This document shows, in pieces, positions 9,555-21,429 of a stretch of 64,000 nucleotides of DNA. Position numbers and translations under genes: made by a program. The notes beneath the pieces are model-generated. The model had not been told where the DNA came from, searched no databases, and saw only the letters and a program-made list of their open reading frames with translations. Position 1 is the stretch's first letter, and the number at the start of each line of letters is the position of its first letter. This stretch comes from Coenobita brevimanus (taxonomy: Eukaryota > Arthropoda > Malacostraca > Decapoda > Coenobitidae). The stretch covers positions 9,279,391-9,343,390 of the forward strand of contig CM064658.1 in the NCBI GenBank assembly GCA_032717465.1, read 5' to 3'.

Positions 9555-11473
9555 CTGTGGCTGAGAAGAGACGTGCATATGAAGCATGGCTGCAGAGGAA
9601 GGATGAGATGTCATATGAAAGATATAAGGAAAAGAGGAATAGGGCGAGAAGGGCTGTGCGTGATGCTAAAGTGGCAGCAGATGAGAGGTGGGGTAGGTGG
9701 CTGACAGAGAATTTGCAACAGAATAAGAAAATGTTTTGGAAGGAGGTGAAAAGGGTGCGAAAGGGAGAGTCTGGAAAGGAAGAACGAGTAAAAGCAGAGG
9801 ATGGAAGGATGTTAATTGAGATGGATGCAGTAAGGAAGAGATGGGCAGAGTATTTTGAAAGATTGTTAAATGTAGAGGAGGAAAGGGTGGCTGAGATTGT
9901 GGCAGATGGAAGGGTGCAAGGAATAAATGTGTTGGGAGAGTTGAATGATTCTTTGATCACGAAGGAGGAAGTGGAGAAGGCAGTAAAGGAGATGAAAACA
10001 GGGAAAGCTGCAGGTATGGATGGGTGTGCTGTGGAATGCCTGAAGGGTGGTGGAGTGACTATTGTTGACTGGTTACTAAGATTGTTGAATGTGTGCTTTG
10101 TGAAAGGTATGGTGCCAATTGACTGGGCAAGTGCTTGTGTGGTCCCGTTGTATAAAGGCAAGGGTGATAAGTATGAATGTACTAGCTTTAGGGGTATAAG
10201 TCTGTTGAGTGTTGTAGGTAAGGTGTATGGTAGAGTGTTAATTATGAGAGTTAGAGAGGGTACAGAGGGAGTGATTGGTGATGAGCAGTGTGGCTTTAGG
10301 AGAGGGAGGGGATGCGTGGATCAGGTGTTTGCTGTGAGACAAGTGTGTGAAAAGTATTTAGCAAAAGGCAAGGATGTGTTTTGGGCATTTATGGATTTAG
10401 AGAAAGCGTATGATAGAATCGATAGGGAGGCTTTGTGGACTGTTTTAAGATTGTATGGACTTGATGGTAGGTTACTAAAAGGGGTGAAAAGTTTTTATGT
10501 AAATAGTAGAGCATGTGTAAGAGTGGGAAATGCTGTGAGTGATTGGTTTCCCGTGAGAGTGGGACTGAGACAGGGATGTGTGATGTCGCCTTGGTTGTTT
10601 AATATTTACATGGATGGTGTTGTAAGGGAGGTGAATGCAAGAGTTTTAGGTGGAGGTCTGAGTCTGGTGAATGTTGATGGTGGAGAATGGAATCTGAAGC
10701 AGCTGCTGTTTGCAGATGATACTGCACTGGTGGCTGATTCAGAGGAGAGATTGAGACAGTTGGTAGAGGAGTTTGGAAGGGTGTGTGAAAGGAGGAAATT
10801 GAAAGTAAATGAGAATAAGAGTAAAGTGATGAAGTGTACGAGGTTGGTAGATGGTAGGGGGATGAATATAGTTTTGAATGGCGAGTTGCTTGAGGAGGTA
10901 GAGTGTTTTAAATATCTAGGGTCACATGTTGCTGTGGATGGAAGAATAGATGCAGAAGTGAAGTTTAGAATAAATGAAGTAGGAAAGGTGCTGGGGGAAT
11001 GAAAAAAGTGTTTAGATGTCGTTCGCTTAGAATGGATGTAAAGAGAAGGCTGTATGAGGGTGTTGTGGTACCGACTGCGTTATATGGGGCTGAAACATGG
11101 AATATGGGTGTAGCAGAGAGGAAAAGTTTGAATGTAATAGAGATGAGGTGTCTGAGGAGTATGTGGAGTGACGCGTATGGATCGAGTGCAAAATGATGAA
11201 GTGTGAAGGAGAACTGGAGTTGTTCGGGAGATGGCTGGTAGAGTTGAGCAGAGGGTGTTGCGATGGTTTGTGCATATGGAGAGAATGGATAATGAGCGAT
11301 TGTTGAAAAAGATAACTAGATCTGATGTGAGAGGTGTAAGGCTGAGAGGAAGACCACGAATAGGATGGATGGACAGTGTGAAGAGAGCACTGGATGCGAA
11401 AGGGATGTCTGTTGAGCAAGGAAGAGTGGCTGTGTGTGACAGAAATAAATGGAGAGAAATTGTGAATGAATAA
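9548..11473 (+). pseudogene. RTE-like non-LTR reverse transcriptase, broken
   Basis: The main frame (9548-11002, about 480 codons) begins with a basic, charged linker and then shows RT motifs in order: TGKAAGMDG (about 10000), CVVPLYKGKGD (10135), QCGFRRGRGCVDQ (10285), AFMDLEKAYDR (10386), LRQGCVMSPWLFNIYMDG (10565) and catalytic FADD (10709-10720). Then come the KSKVM and 'CFKYLGS' blocks. No ATG precedes the linker and there is no upstream endonuclease domain, so the element is 5'-truncated. A one-base deletion near 10997, a two-base deletion near 11163 and a nonsense TGA near 11207 (consistent with CGA to TGA decay) break the C-terminus, which continues to 11473. RTE-like is my best clade guess from motif style. 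Confidence 0.88.
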
Positions 11474-11822
11474 GTGATGACGCAGCCCTGAGGGGATATT
11501 CTCCCGCAGCCCTGAGGGGATATTCTCCCGCATTTGGTCTGATCAGCTAGTCAGGTCAGGTGCGGGTAAGGGGATAGGTCCCCTATGATGTGGCAGGGGT
11601 AAACCAGTTCTGCTGTCGGGCCCTGCGCGGATGTCACTGATTGCATTGCGCAGTTGACCCTTGTGCGGTGTGGTGCGGTGAGGATCTGTCCGTTCTCCCC
11701 TTTGGGGCTAAGATGCGAATGTGTTTGAATGGATGAGTAAATGGGGAGTGTGTCGTCCTGTCTCGGCTACCTCCCTTTCCTTGGGGGAAGCAGCCTGGGT
11801 ATGTAGATAGATAGATAGATTA
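9555..11822 (+). mobile_element. RTE-like LINE insertion with (GATA)n tail
   Basis: Contains the broken RT, then a GC-rich 3' UTR with a tandem duplication of CGCAGCCCTGAGGGGATATT at 11482-11530, and ends in four GATA units at 11805-11820. Both flanks are units of the same 145 bp array, so the element can be delimited as an insertion into the array. Its 3' UTR differs from that of the minus-strand copy at 13.2 kb, so two subfamilies are present. Confidence 0.82.
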
Positions 11823-12055
11823 AACTTTGTGGCAGAGTTCACGTTTAATGCAAGAATACAGAGATTCGATTACAGAACATTCAGTCAGAGGTCAGGGTCA
11901 CAGGGAAAGGTCAAAAGTCATGGTCACTGGGTAAAGTCCTCTAACAAACCCTTGATTTTAATCGAACCAAAGCTGACTGAAAAGCTAAGGGTTAGGCAAG
12001 AATGAAATAATTATGATTTGAGAGTACTGTACTCTGTCGCAGGTGAATGTCATAG
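11823..12055 (+). repeat. Degenerate tandem array, unit about 145 bp (right part)
   Basis: Resumes after the LINE with 'aatgcaagaatacagag' (11850), GGTCAGGGTCACAGG (11892) and 'gggttaggcaagaatgaaa' (11988), the same landmarks as 8.8-9.55 kb. Confidence 0.68.
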
Positions 12056-12224
12056 ACAAATATTTGGCTCTTAGACCAGTTGGTGAGCGGGTGTTGCACT
12101 CCCTGAGTGCTCCTTATTGTTAAATTCTTGATTATAAGATTTCATATAGCTTGGGAGACTTTCGAACTGCATGGGTTAGATACAGCCTATTTCAACTACT
12201 GTACTTCACAAGAGATCCCTTCTG

Positions 12225-12305
12225 AGAAAAAAGAAAAAAAAAAAAACTTTGGAGGTAGCAAGAATAAACGGTGAAATGATGTCATCGTACTGAAAATGTT
12301 AAGGC
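12225..12305 (+). repeat. Foldback repeat copy (partial)
   Basis: GGAGGTAGCAAGAATAAAC, then ATGTCATCGTACTGAAAATG and TTAA, the typical right-hand trailer. An opposite-oriented fragment with GGGTTAGATACAGCC lies at 12150-12190. Confidence 0.65.
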
Positions 12306-12424
12306 CTTTAGTGAAGAGAAGTTTTGGAGTGCATCCGAATATGTATTACCTTAGTACTATCCATTCCAAGCCCTCCTGTCCCCTTCCCCGCCAGAATACA
12401 AAAATAAATAATGAGTTCAAGAAA

Positions 12425-12426
<2 letters not shown>

Positions 12427-12472
<46 letters not shown>
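12427..12472. repeat. (TA)n microsatellite
   Basis: About 23 TA units. Confidence 0.96.
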
Positions 12473-12474
<2 letters not shown>

Positions 12475-12478
<4 letters not shown>

Positions 12479-13190
12479 CATGGTTTGGTGGAGTAAGTTG
12501 TCTGTCGGTAATTCGCTGTTCACAATAACGGGTGTATTCAGTTGAGTAAATTCGTCTGCTGGCAGCAAGAGCATACTATACAATACATCATTGTAATGGA
12601 CGACTTGCTGTACAGTGTTTCTAACCCATTCGTTACGAGGGGTGTAGCCTAGGCCCGTATTCTATGTGGCTTTGAATATATCATAACACTTCTTCCTTCG
12701 CCATTTATTCTGCACATTGCCCATCAGGATCCTCTTGGACGTGTTGAGGCAGACTGTGCCGATGCAAAAACGATATTGACAGCATCCAGGACACTGGTTA
12801 GGTGTACCAGTAGCAGCAAAATACATCCAGACATGTTACCAACTATCTACAGCCGGTAGTTTTGTGGCATCTGATGTGTTCCACGTGGCTTTGTAGCTTT
12901 CTTGACACCACTTTGTTCCTGTTGCTTGTGTATCATTTTCCTCTTCTATGTTACTCCTGCCTCTTATGTTGGTGTTAAAACTATAAAAAGTGTCATACAG
13001 TTAATAGTGAGTAATATGGAACCTAAATGCATTGGAAGAGGTTATACGACACCACCGACGCCACAAACAATACGGACGTTGGACTGAAGAAAATCGTGAG
13101 GTGGTGGGCGGGTAACATCACTGTACTGAAAGTGTTAATGGAAGTTTGTTTCTAACGCACCACTACCAGGTGTCCCTTACCATGAATAAA
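12475..13190. other. No gene recognised; foldback trailer near 13090-13140
   Basis: 'aaaatcgtgaggtggtggg' and 'ctgtactgaaagtgttaatg' mark a degraded foldback copy. The rest has no recognised feature. Confidence 0.5.
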
Positions 13191-13194
13191 ATAG

Positions 13195-14400
13195 TCTATC
13201 TATCTATCTATCTATTGCCAGACGCCTCAATCCCGTTTGGGGTGGCCACAAACAAATCGCCTCCAAGTCGCCCTGCCCCCCGCCATTTCACTGCCCTGCT
13301 CCCAACTCACACACCCCTCTCTCATATACCTCTCCACCCCATCCCTCCATCTCATCCTCGGCCTCCCCCTCCCTCTTCTCCCCTCCACCTCACTCACATA
13401 CACTCTCTTCGTCAGTCTTTCACCCTCCATCCTCTCCACATGGCCAAACCACCTCAGTGTGTTCCTCATAACGCTTCCTATCACATCCACATCCACACCA
13501 CAACGCTCCTTTATATCCTCATTCGTCAGCCTGTCTCTCCACGCGACTCCACAGGCTCCTCTTAAATAACTCATTTCCACTGCTCTCACTCTTGACTTGT
13601 GTCCTTCCAACAACGTCCAAGCTTCACTTCCGTACGTTAGAGTTGGTATCACAATACTGTCATGTAGTAACTTTTTCACTTCCATGCTCACTTCCCTGTT
13701 TCTTATCACTGCTTTCAAGGAACCAGCAACCTTTCTTCCCTGCTGTACCCTTTCAAGCACTTCACCCTCCAAACCTCCATCCTTACTCATCACACTACCC
13801 AAATACTTAAACGTACTCACATTTTCCAATTCCTCACCATCCAACCTCGCTGTACATTCACTGACTTCACCTCTCTCAAAGACCATCACTTTACTCTTCC
13901 CTACATTCACCTTTAGGTTCCGTTTCTTACACACTCTCTCAAACTCATCCACCAAGCCTTGCAGCTCCCCTTCGTCTTCACTCAACAACACAGTATCATC
14001 TGCAAACAACAGTACAGGGAGTTTCCAAACACTATCCTCTCTCACCAGGGCCACTCCAACATCCACTACCCTACCTTGTACCTCTTTTATTACCCCATCC
14101 ATGTACAGATTGAACAACCATGGAGACATGACACATCCCTGTTTCAAACCAACTTTCAAAGAGAAAAATTCACTTAGTTCACCATCCACACGCACTGCAG
14201 CCTTCGCACCATCGTACATACTCTTCACAGCATTCAACAACTTCCCATCTACTCCATATATTCTTAACACTTTCCACAATCCTTGTCTATCCACCCTGTC
14301 ATATGCTTTCTCCAAATCCATGAAAGCCGCATACAACTTCTTTCCCTTCTCTAGAAACTTTTCCACTAAAGATCTAAGAATGAATATCTGATCTACGGCA
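13195..14400 (-). mobile_element. 5'-truncated RTE-like LINE with (GATA)n tail
   Basis: The minus-strand element ends at 13195-13215 in a GATA tail (seen as CTAT). Just before it is a 3' terminus containing GGGATTGAGGCGTCTGGCAA. It is truncated inside the RT domain at about 14395-14400. The same 3' terminus ends the dispersed repeats at 25.38-25.59 and 46.65-46.87 kb. Confidence 0.85.
13227..14400 (-). pseudogene. RTE-like reverse transcriptase, truncated but open frame
   Basis: An uninterrupted minus-strand frame of about 390 codons. It starts inside the RT domain with VDQIFILRSL, then shows AFMDLEKAYDRVDR, LKQGCVMSPWLFNLYMDGV, catalytic FADD (13995-14006 on the plus strand), and the 'KSKVM' and 'FKYLGS' thumb blocks. 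The C-terminal domain has IPTLTYGSEAW, LRWFGHVERM and RGRGRPRMRWRDGV. The fingers and the AP-like endonuclease expected in RTE elements are absent. The lack of stops suggests a younger insertion than the copy at 9.5 kb. The first ATG (14420) lies in flanking DNA, so this is not a functional gene. Confidence 0.9.
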
Positions 14401-14454
14401 ATAAATAGCAACGATGTCATTGTTCCAAAGAGGTTTTGGTTTAATCACCTCTTT

Positions 14455-14554
14455 GGGACCATAATTCCCTCTCTTACAGAGAGAGAGGCCTGACCACAAC
14501 TCATTTTCTTTCTGAAAGAGAGAGAGAGAGGCCTGACCACAACTCATTTTCTCT

Positions 14555-14592
<38 letters not shown>

Positions 14593-14735
14593 CCTGACCA
14601 CAACTCATTTTCTCTCTGAGAGAGAGAGAGAGAGGCCTGAGCCCAACTCATTGTCTCCCACAAATTTCTTTCTGTTGTTTTCTATTTGCTGGCCACTTTT
14701 TCCACTTCTTTCTTTTCTTCTGTTTTGTCTCGTCT
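14455..14735 (+). repeat. Tandem repeat of GA tract plus GAGGCCTGACCACAACTCAT
   Basis: Four successive units, each a (GA)n run followed by GAGGCCTGACCACAACTCAT and 'tttctctct', at 14480, 14528, 14590 and 14632. The last leads into 'tctcccacaaatttctttctg' and 'tttgctggccac', as at 7.97-8.06 kb. Confidence 0.8.
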
Positions 14736-15700
14736 TTTATTTATGGGTTTTGGCTTTCTGGCAGTTTTGTTCTCTTGTGTTTTTGCACTATATTTTATCG
14801 GTTAGGTCTTTATATTGTTGCTAGTGCCAAACTTTTAATTTAATGAGATACATTTTAAACATGAAGAGTTGAATGTATTTAACCCCGTCACTGCCACAGG
14901 GTTCTCCTAAGCGGAGTACAGTCATCCGTAGTAGCAGCAACAGTAAACTTAAAAAAAGAAGAAGAAAAGAATGGTGACGGTGTTAATGTCAGACCGATTA
15001 AGCTCGTTGGGGCAGGTGGAGTAAGCTTAAATGACCTCGTTGGCAAGAGACTAAACCATGTCACAGAAATTTGGGCTTTGACGTAAAACCCCTATAATAG
15101 CGTCCTGGTTTTAGCTTATTGTTGGCACTGTCAGTCTGTATCCAACACCTGCTCGAAATATCTGAAGCTGAGCAAAATCATCTGCAGAGGGCAAAAGAAG
15201 GCATGTAATGGTAGTGAAGGGGTCAGGATGGAGACTGACGTGTGGTGGACGGGGTTGGGAGGGAAGAGGCCAGAGGGGTAAGTTGATTTACTGGGTGTAG
15301 TGGTCATGTGATAGGCCAGAGAGAGAGACAGAGGATAAACTAGAAATTTTTCTGCCGAATATAACATGTGCAATGTACAGTTAGTATAAGAAGCCCTTTG
15401 GACCTCCCTTTGTACTGTACATGAACATTGGCAGTCTCTTTGGTAAACCTACAGGCAGTCGACACTGATGACTTCACTTGGCAACAAATGTGTCATTCTT
15501 GTCGGTTTGCTGCTGGGTTACCATAGTGATTTTCAAAGTGCAAAAAGCAGGAGAGAAGACAGTTTTGATACCGACTGTATAGGGTACAGCATGAAAAAGA
15601 AAGTTAAACAGTAGTTTCACTGTTTGCAATTTTTTTTTCGGACGAGCATCCTGGTAGTGAAGGGGTTCATGGCAAGGCTGTATCTAACTTCTGGGCCCAA
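14735..15700. other. No gene; foldback fragments
   Basis: Fragments of the foldback family near 14880-14960 ('ctcctaagcggagtacagtca') and 15640-15690 (GTAGTGAAGGGGTTCATGG, GCTGTATCTAAC). Otherwise featureless. Confidence 0.5.
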
Positions 15701-15705
15701 AGTCT

Positions 15706-15708
<3 letters not shown>

Positions 15709-15783
<75 letters not shown>
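15709..15783. repeat. (TA)n microsatellite
   Basis: About 37 TA units. Confidence 0.97.
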
Positions 15784-15789
<6 letters not shown>

Positions 15790-15959
15790 GTGGTAGGTGG
15801 GGGCGCTCACCATCCACTCTCTCAATGTAGTGCTGCTGTCGGGTGTCTGCCCTGTCCTCTCCTCCATCCTTCTTTCCTTCCATCTTCTTGTCTTTCTTTC
15901 CTTCATTCTTTCCTCGTCTTTCTGCCTGCAGGTGACTTTACACTCTTTCTTCTGTCTTT

Positions 15960-16082
15960 CATTCTTCATTCTTTCCTCTTCCTTCTGCCTGTGGGTGACT
16001 CTACATTGAGTGACAAGCCAAATGGTTCCCTGTACACCAGGTAACCATTTACTACGCTGCGTGGTAACCATATAACCAAATT
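15960..16082 (+). repeat. Head of the 25/46 kb dispersed repeat family
   Basis: TTGAGTGACAAGCCAAATGG, AACCATTTACTACGCTG and GGTAACCATATAACCAAA match the first half of the repeats at 25.38 and 46.65 kb. It then breaks off and a different tRNA-like SINE begins. Confidence 0.72.
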
Positions 16083-16970
<888 letters not shown>

Positions 16971-16974
16971 AAGT

Positions 16975-17175
16975 TAGTATTCGTTCATCTGGAGATACCT
17001 GGACACAATGTAATTAAGAGACTGGAGGCCGTAGGCAGTGTGCAATAGAGGGTGTGGAAGACAATTCCAGAGCTGATCGGTTGTATCCACGTACGACCGA
17101 TAATGATGGTCAGCTGTTGCATTAGGCAACTGAGCAGAAAAAAAGAGAAGACTGTATAGCTATCCCGGTTTACCG
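16975..17175 (-). pseudogene. Old relic of Jockey-like LINE 3' coding end
   Basis: On the minus strand it aligns base by base, with many changes, to the last 200 coding bases of the Jockey-like family. 'gttcatctggagatacctggacaca' corresponds to 'gttcatttcgagatgtctggacaca' at 5.79 kb. 'agactggaggccgtaggcag' and 'acaattccagagctgatc' also match in order. No open frame survives, so it is an older insertion than the 5.7, 42 and 60 kb copies. Confidence 0.72.
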
Positions 17176-17179
17176 GAAG

Positions 17180-18035
17180 GGGAAGGTGAAAAAATATCTA
17201 ATGTTGAAAACTGTGTGGAAAGTGGAGAGAGAGGAAAAGTCAGAATATTGAAAAAGGCAGCTCGGATCCAAGTACAGAAAAGGGGGATAAAAGATCCCGT
17301 TTTCCTAGATTTTAGCTTGAACCAGGAAGGGGATCCGTGGCATTTTTAGACAGGCGGCGTTTTAGTTATTTATGGGCGGGAGGCAGGATTGGTGGGGAGT
17401 TGTTCAGTTCAGTATAACTGTCGGCATACTGAATAAAGTGAGGGTTATTTGTGAAGAGAAGAATTGGTAGACCAAGTGTGAAGCGGAGGAGAAAAAGACT
17501 ATATCTTATCACCTGCTACTGGCGTAGCTAAGATTGTGGCAGTGTCTACTACTACTTACCAAAATATCACACGAAACTTTTCAAAATAAAATTATAACAA
17601 CACTTGTCAATAAATGGTGTTGTGATTGCTGTTGGTATTACTGTATGCAAAACTTTCCGAAATCCTTTGATACTGTGACAAAAGATTAGATACAGGTATA
17701 CTGCAAGGTGTATTTTATTTTTGCAAAGTATCTCGCACTGTATAGGTTGTTCACTCAGAATTATCACTGTGTAACAGATACCGGTATTAAATATTCAGGT
17801 TTCTAATACTAACAAAGACTATAAAAGTGCATAAATACAGCGGAGCCTGCACTGAACAGAAAAAAATTCACAGTAATATACAAATTAAGCAATGTTTATA
17901 GGGTACAGAAACTAGATTTATTTATTATTTCCTTATATGTATCTTACAATGACTTTATCTTCTGTTATTGTGACTGATCGAAAACTTGTTTACAAACTCA
18001 TCCATATTGGTATTTTCGGTTCTTGCTTGTTCAGT
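17180..18035. other. No gene recognised
   Basis: A foldback-like fragment around 17400-17470 ('actgaataaagtgagggtta'). The remainder is AT-rich and unassigned. Confidence 0.5.
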
Positions 18036-18039
18036 TCCC

Positions 18040-18284
18040 AGCACACCGAGATCACTAGGTCGTGAGGTGAGTGAAGGGGGAGGCGTACCTTTCCCCACCC
18101 CTTTAGCTACACGTCGTGCATTAGTCGGTGATGTATGTTACATCCAGGTCCCCTTTCATACTATTGGGTGAATAGGGACAAAAGGGAAGCAAACTTTGCC
18201 CACGAGTTGTGCCGGCCCACGAATAATTCGGTCGTTCCAGTCACGAACTGGACGTCCTAACCACCGTGCCATCAGCTCCCCCCC
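18040..18284 (-). mobile_element. Probable tRNA-derived SINE
   Basis: On the minus strand, A-box-like GATGGCACGGTGGTTAGGAC starts near 18275, followed by a CCAGT...ACTGG stem and a weak B-box near 18216-18228. The body extends to about 18040. B-box decay makes this less certain than the other SINEs. Confidence 0.45.
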
Positions 18285-18529
18285 GGACTGAAGAGATAAG
18301 ACAATTGTCGGAATGGTGAATAAATTGAAAAGGGCTTATTTGTAAGAAGTGGTAGGGCAAGTACGAAGTGAAGGGATAACTGTAATGCTACTGAATAGAA
18401 TCGACCGGGGGTTATTTAGAAGTGACGGACCAAGGTAACAGTCGGGCAGTTGAGTAAATGAGGACTATTTGTTAAGACGAGAAAGGGTTAGGCTAAGTAC
18501 AAAGTCGAGATACTGAGTATAATGGAGAG

Positions 18530-18530
<1 letters not shown>

Positions 18531-18602
<72 letters not shown>

Positions 18603-18660
18603 CAACAACAACAACAACGACGACGACGACGACAACAATAACAACTACAACAACAACAAC

Positions 18661-18700
<40 letters not shown>

Positions 18701-18701
18701 T
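18531..18701. repeat. Symmetric trinucleotide array (AAT)-(AAC)-(ACG)-(AAC)-(AAT)
   Basis: AAT units on both outer sides, AAC units inside them, and ACG units in the middle. ORFs of Ile, Val or Tyr/Cys runs across it are artefacts. Confidence 0.95.
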
Positions 18702-18779
18702 CCAGAGGGGCACTCAGTGGAGTGCATCTCTCCGACAAGGGGAACGTAATTTCCAAACCACTCTTCATAATGGGTTAGG

Positions 18780-19140
18780 GTTTCTCATCATTGATTAGGA
18801 TTTCGCAAAAATTTTGTCCGGATCCAGAATCTGTCATACGATCCGGATCGGTCCCAAAAGTTAATCGATTGTTCCCTGGGACATGGGCTACCTACCCACC
18901 TAATTTGGTCCAAATCTCTCTTTTAGTTTTCGAGTAATCCTGCTGACAAACAAGCTAACAAACATCAGTCCCAAAAATTAATAGACTGTTCCCTGGGACA
19001 TGGGCTATCTACCCACCAAATTTAGTCCAAATCTCTCTTTCAGTTTTTGAGTAATCTTGCTGACAGACATACAAGCAAACAAAGAAATAAACAACAAAGA
19101 GGGGTGAAAACATACTCTCCTTATCGGAGAGAATAATGAT
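18780..19140 (+). repeat. 117 bp tandem pair inside a dispersed-repeat-like block
   Basis: GTCCCAAAAGTTAATCGATT at 18851 recurs as GTCCCAAAAATTAATAGACT at 18968. The intervening 117 bp repeats throughout, including GTTCCCTGGGACATGGGCTA, TTTGGTCCAAATCTCTCTTT, and a 'gagtaatcctgctgacaaac' segment. The block ends in a small hairpin, CTCTCCTTATCGGAGAG, at 19118-19134. Confidence 0.75.
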
Positions 19141-19995
19141 AACTTTTAACAAAATAAGTCAGGCCAAGTACGAATGAAAGGACAAGTTGTGAAATATGAG
19201 AGATATGGTCGTTGTGGGAGGGGTTGTTGTTGAATAGGGACGTAACTGCCTGAAGGTACTATGTCACAGCAACCCTTCACACGATCCTTCATTCACCAAT
19301 ATGGATGCATACTGATCGACAAGAAAATGTGTACATAATTATATTTTTTCATATATATCGGCCGCCTAGCGAGGTGATAATGTAATCGCCTGCATCTGCG
19401 TGTTTATGTATGTGTCTCTCTGTTACTCACATATCTCGAAATCAGGTGGGTAAATTTGTATCCAGACTTTGTGGGCAGTATCCAAGAATATGCGGCTTGA
19501 ACTTATTAGATTTAGGCGAAGCTGCGATGATATGCCCCCGATTGCCAGTTGATTACTACTCTCGTTTTTTAATGATGGCGGGCGATACGCATTCGTGGGC
19601 GAATACTTTGGCTGTCCTTGTTTAACAAATAACATTCACATTGATATTGTCCCACTACATTGTTAACCTTTTCAGGCCGAAGGCGTACTTTTTTTTTTTT
19701 TTAAATTCTAACACTAACCGATATTATTCATCTTAAAAGAGACTTCCCTAAACGAAGATGTTAATAGGGACGTATTGGTTGGTTTATTCCTGCTATGTCT
19801 GGGCGATATTATTTGGATTAGGAGAGACTTTGTGAGTTGGAAGGATCTGATATATTTAGTAACTCCTTCACTACCAGAGGATTCTTCCATATTGATGAGA
19901 CTCGCCTGGTGGCAGTAGATAATAAACACATAGGATGTCACCCAAATTCAAGATGTTAGTACCGCTAGACGATTTTATTCAGCTCACAGAAGTCT
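19140..19995. other. No gene; foldback fragments
   Basis: Opposite-orientation foldback arms near 19715-19750, 19870-19925 and 19965-19990 (GACGATTTTATTCAGCTCAC). A poly-T run lies at 19689-19702. Confidence 0.5.
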
Positions 19996-19997
19996 TC

Positions 19998-20190
19998 ATT
20001 CCCTCACTGACTCTTGCAAGGGTTTCTTTACTTCTTCATTCAGTCTTGCAGTGCTTTCTTTATTTTTACATTCAAGCAGCAATGCTTCCATTATTTCTGC
20101 TTTCAGTCTTGTAGTGCTTTCTTTGTATTTTCATTCAGTCTTGTAATGCTGTCTTTGTTGCCACTTTCAGTTTTGCAAAACTATATTTTG
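19998..20190 (+). repeat. Degenerate minisatellite, unit about 36-40 bp
   Basis: About five units of 'cattcagtcttgcagtgctt' plus a T-rich spacer (20001, 20037, 20077, 20105, 20141). A related stretch, 'catgcagtcttgcaatattt', reappears at 21327-21400, after the next array. Confidence 0.72.
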
Positions 20191-20299
20191 GCCGTACCCA
20201 CAAGGGCGACCAAATTTAGTGCTTGTCGGTAACTGTGTCATTCCCTCCCTCCCTTACTGAGTTACCGTACAAAATGGGGTCCATGCCTTATGGGAGGAG

Positions 20300-20865
20300 T
20301 GTTAGAAAAAGAAATTTTGCACAATGGTAGACTACCCCCCGGGCCAAGTTTCAGGCACGGTCGGACCCCTAAGGGTTGCCTTCAACGGGGCCGGGCGGTG
20401 GCCACCGATTGTCTCAGGAAAACCCGTTAGGCATGGCTATTTTCTTTAAGAACCTAGATTTTTTTTTTTTTTTTTTTTTTCCAGAAAGGCAGTTTCACTT
20501 GTGCCGGCATATAAGCAAGGTGGGACTCCCGAGGGCCGCCCCCTTCAGGGGGAATAGACCCAGGTGGTCTCATTAAAGTTATGTTTGGCTAGAGTTTTTA
20601 ACTGATGAACATAAATTTTTGTATGTTGATAGATTTTCATTTCAGCCACTTGTTTTTCGGAAGGGTGGAACCACCAAAGTTGGTCCGTTACGGCATAGGG
20701 GCGGCCCCTGCGGGTTCTGGCAAAGCCATTATGATCGGTCAGATTATTAAACCAAGGAACAGGAAAATATGGTAGGCATTTACCCCAGCTACGTTTTAAA
20801 CAAGGTGGAACCCACGATGACCACCCGCGATGGGTGGGGGTGCTGCTCCCAAGAGGGACAATGCC

Positions 20866-20941
<76 letters not shown>

Positions 20942-21260
20942 CTGAAGAATATAAAATTTTGCACAATGGTAACTCTTAACTGAGGCCACGTTTAAGGCAA
21001 GGTAAAAACTCTCAAATCCACCACCCATGTGGGGCTCGGCCCTCGAAGGTCCGGCCCAAAGCCCGCACGGTCATGATTTGTAACCCATGAACACGAAATT
21101 TTGCGTATTGGTAGGTGATTTCACCGGTCACATTTTAGTCAGGGTGGGAAGCGTTATAGTTTTTGCACGGTAATAGACCTTCTCTCGGGCTAGAATGTAA
21201 AGAGGGTTGTACCCCCTGGTTTCACCCCTCCGTACCGGCCACAAATAAATTATTTCTTTC
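20300..21260 (+). repeat. Degenerate tandem array, unit about 140-160 bp, GC-rich
   Basis: The landmark 'gaaattttgcacaatggtag' or a variant recurs near 20311, 20450 (weak), 20607, 20757, 20950, 21089 and 21157. Each is followed by a 'cacgttttaaacaaggtggaacc' block and then a C/G-rich block. A (TA)n microsatellite at 20871-20938 sits inside one unit. No coding content. Confidence 0.62.
20871..20938. repeat. (TA)n microsatellite within the array
   Basis: About 33 TA units. Confidence 0.97.
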
Positions 21261-21429
21261 CCGTTACAATATTGCAAGGGTGGGTACGACTATCAAAGGT
21301 GTCGTTTGTCTTGTTAATTGTGTTTTGCAGTACTTTTTACCCCTATACATGCAGTCTTGCAATATTTGCTTTGCTCTCACAGTTGGTCGTGGATTGCTTT
21401 CTATAATCCCACATTCATATTTTGACTTG

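Noticed and set aside
9541..9570. Start codon of the RTE-like ORF at GTG 9557
   Set aside because: The frame continues upstream to about 9548 without an ATG. The element is 5'-truncated, so no start codon exists.
9550..10161. 203-codon minus-strand ORF
   Set aside because: It is antisense to the RTE-like RT at 9.5-11.0 kb.
13146..14391. Plus-strand ORFs of 139 and 264 codons
   Set aside because: They are antisense to the RTE-like RT on the minus strand.
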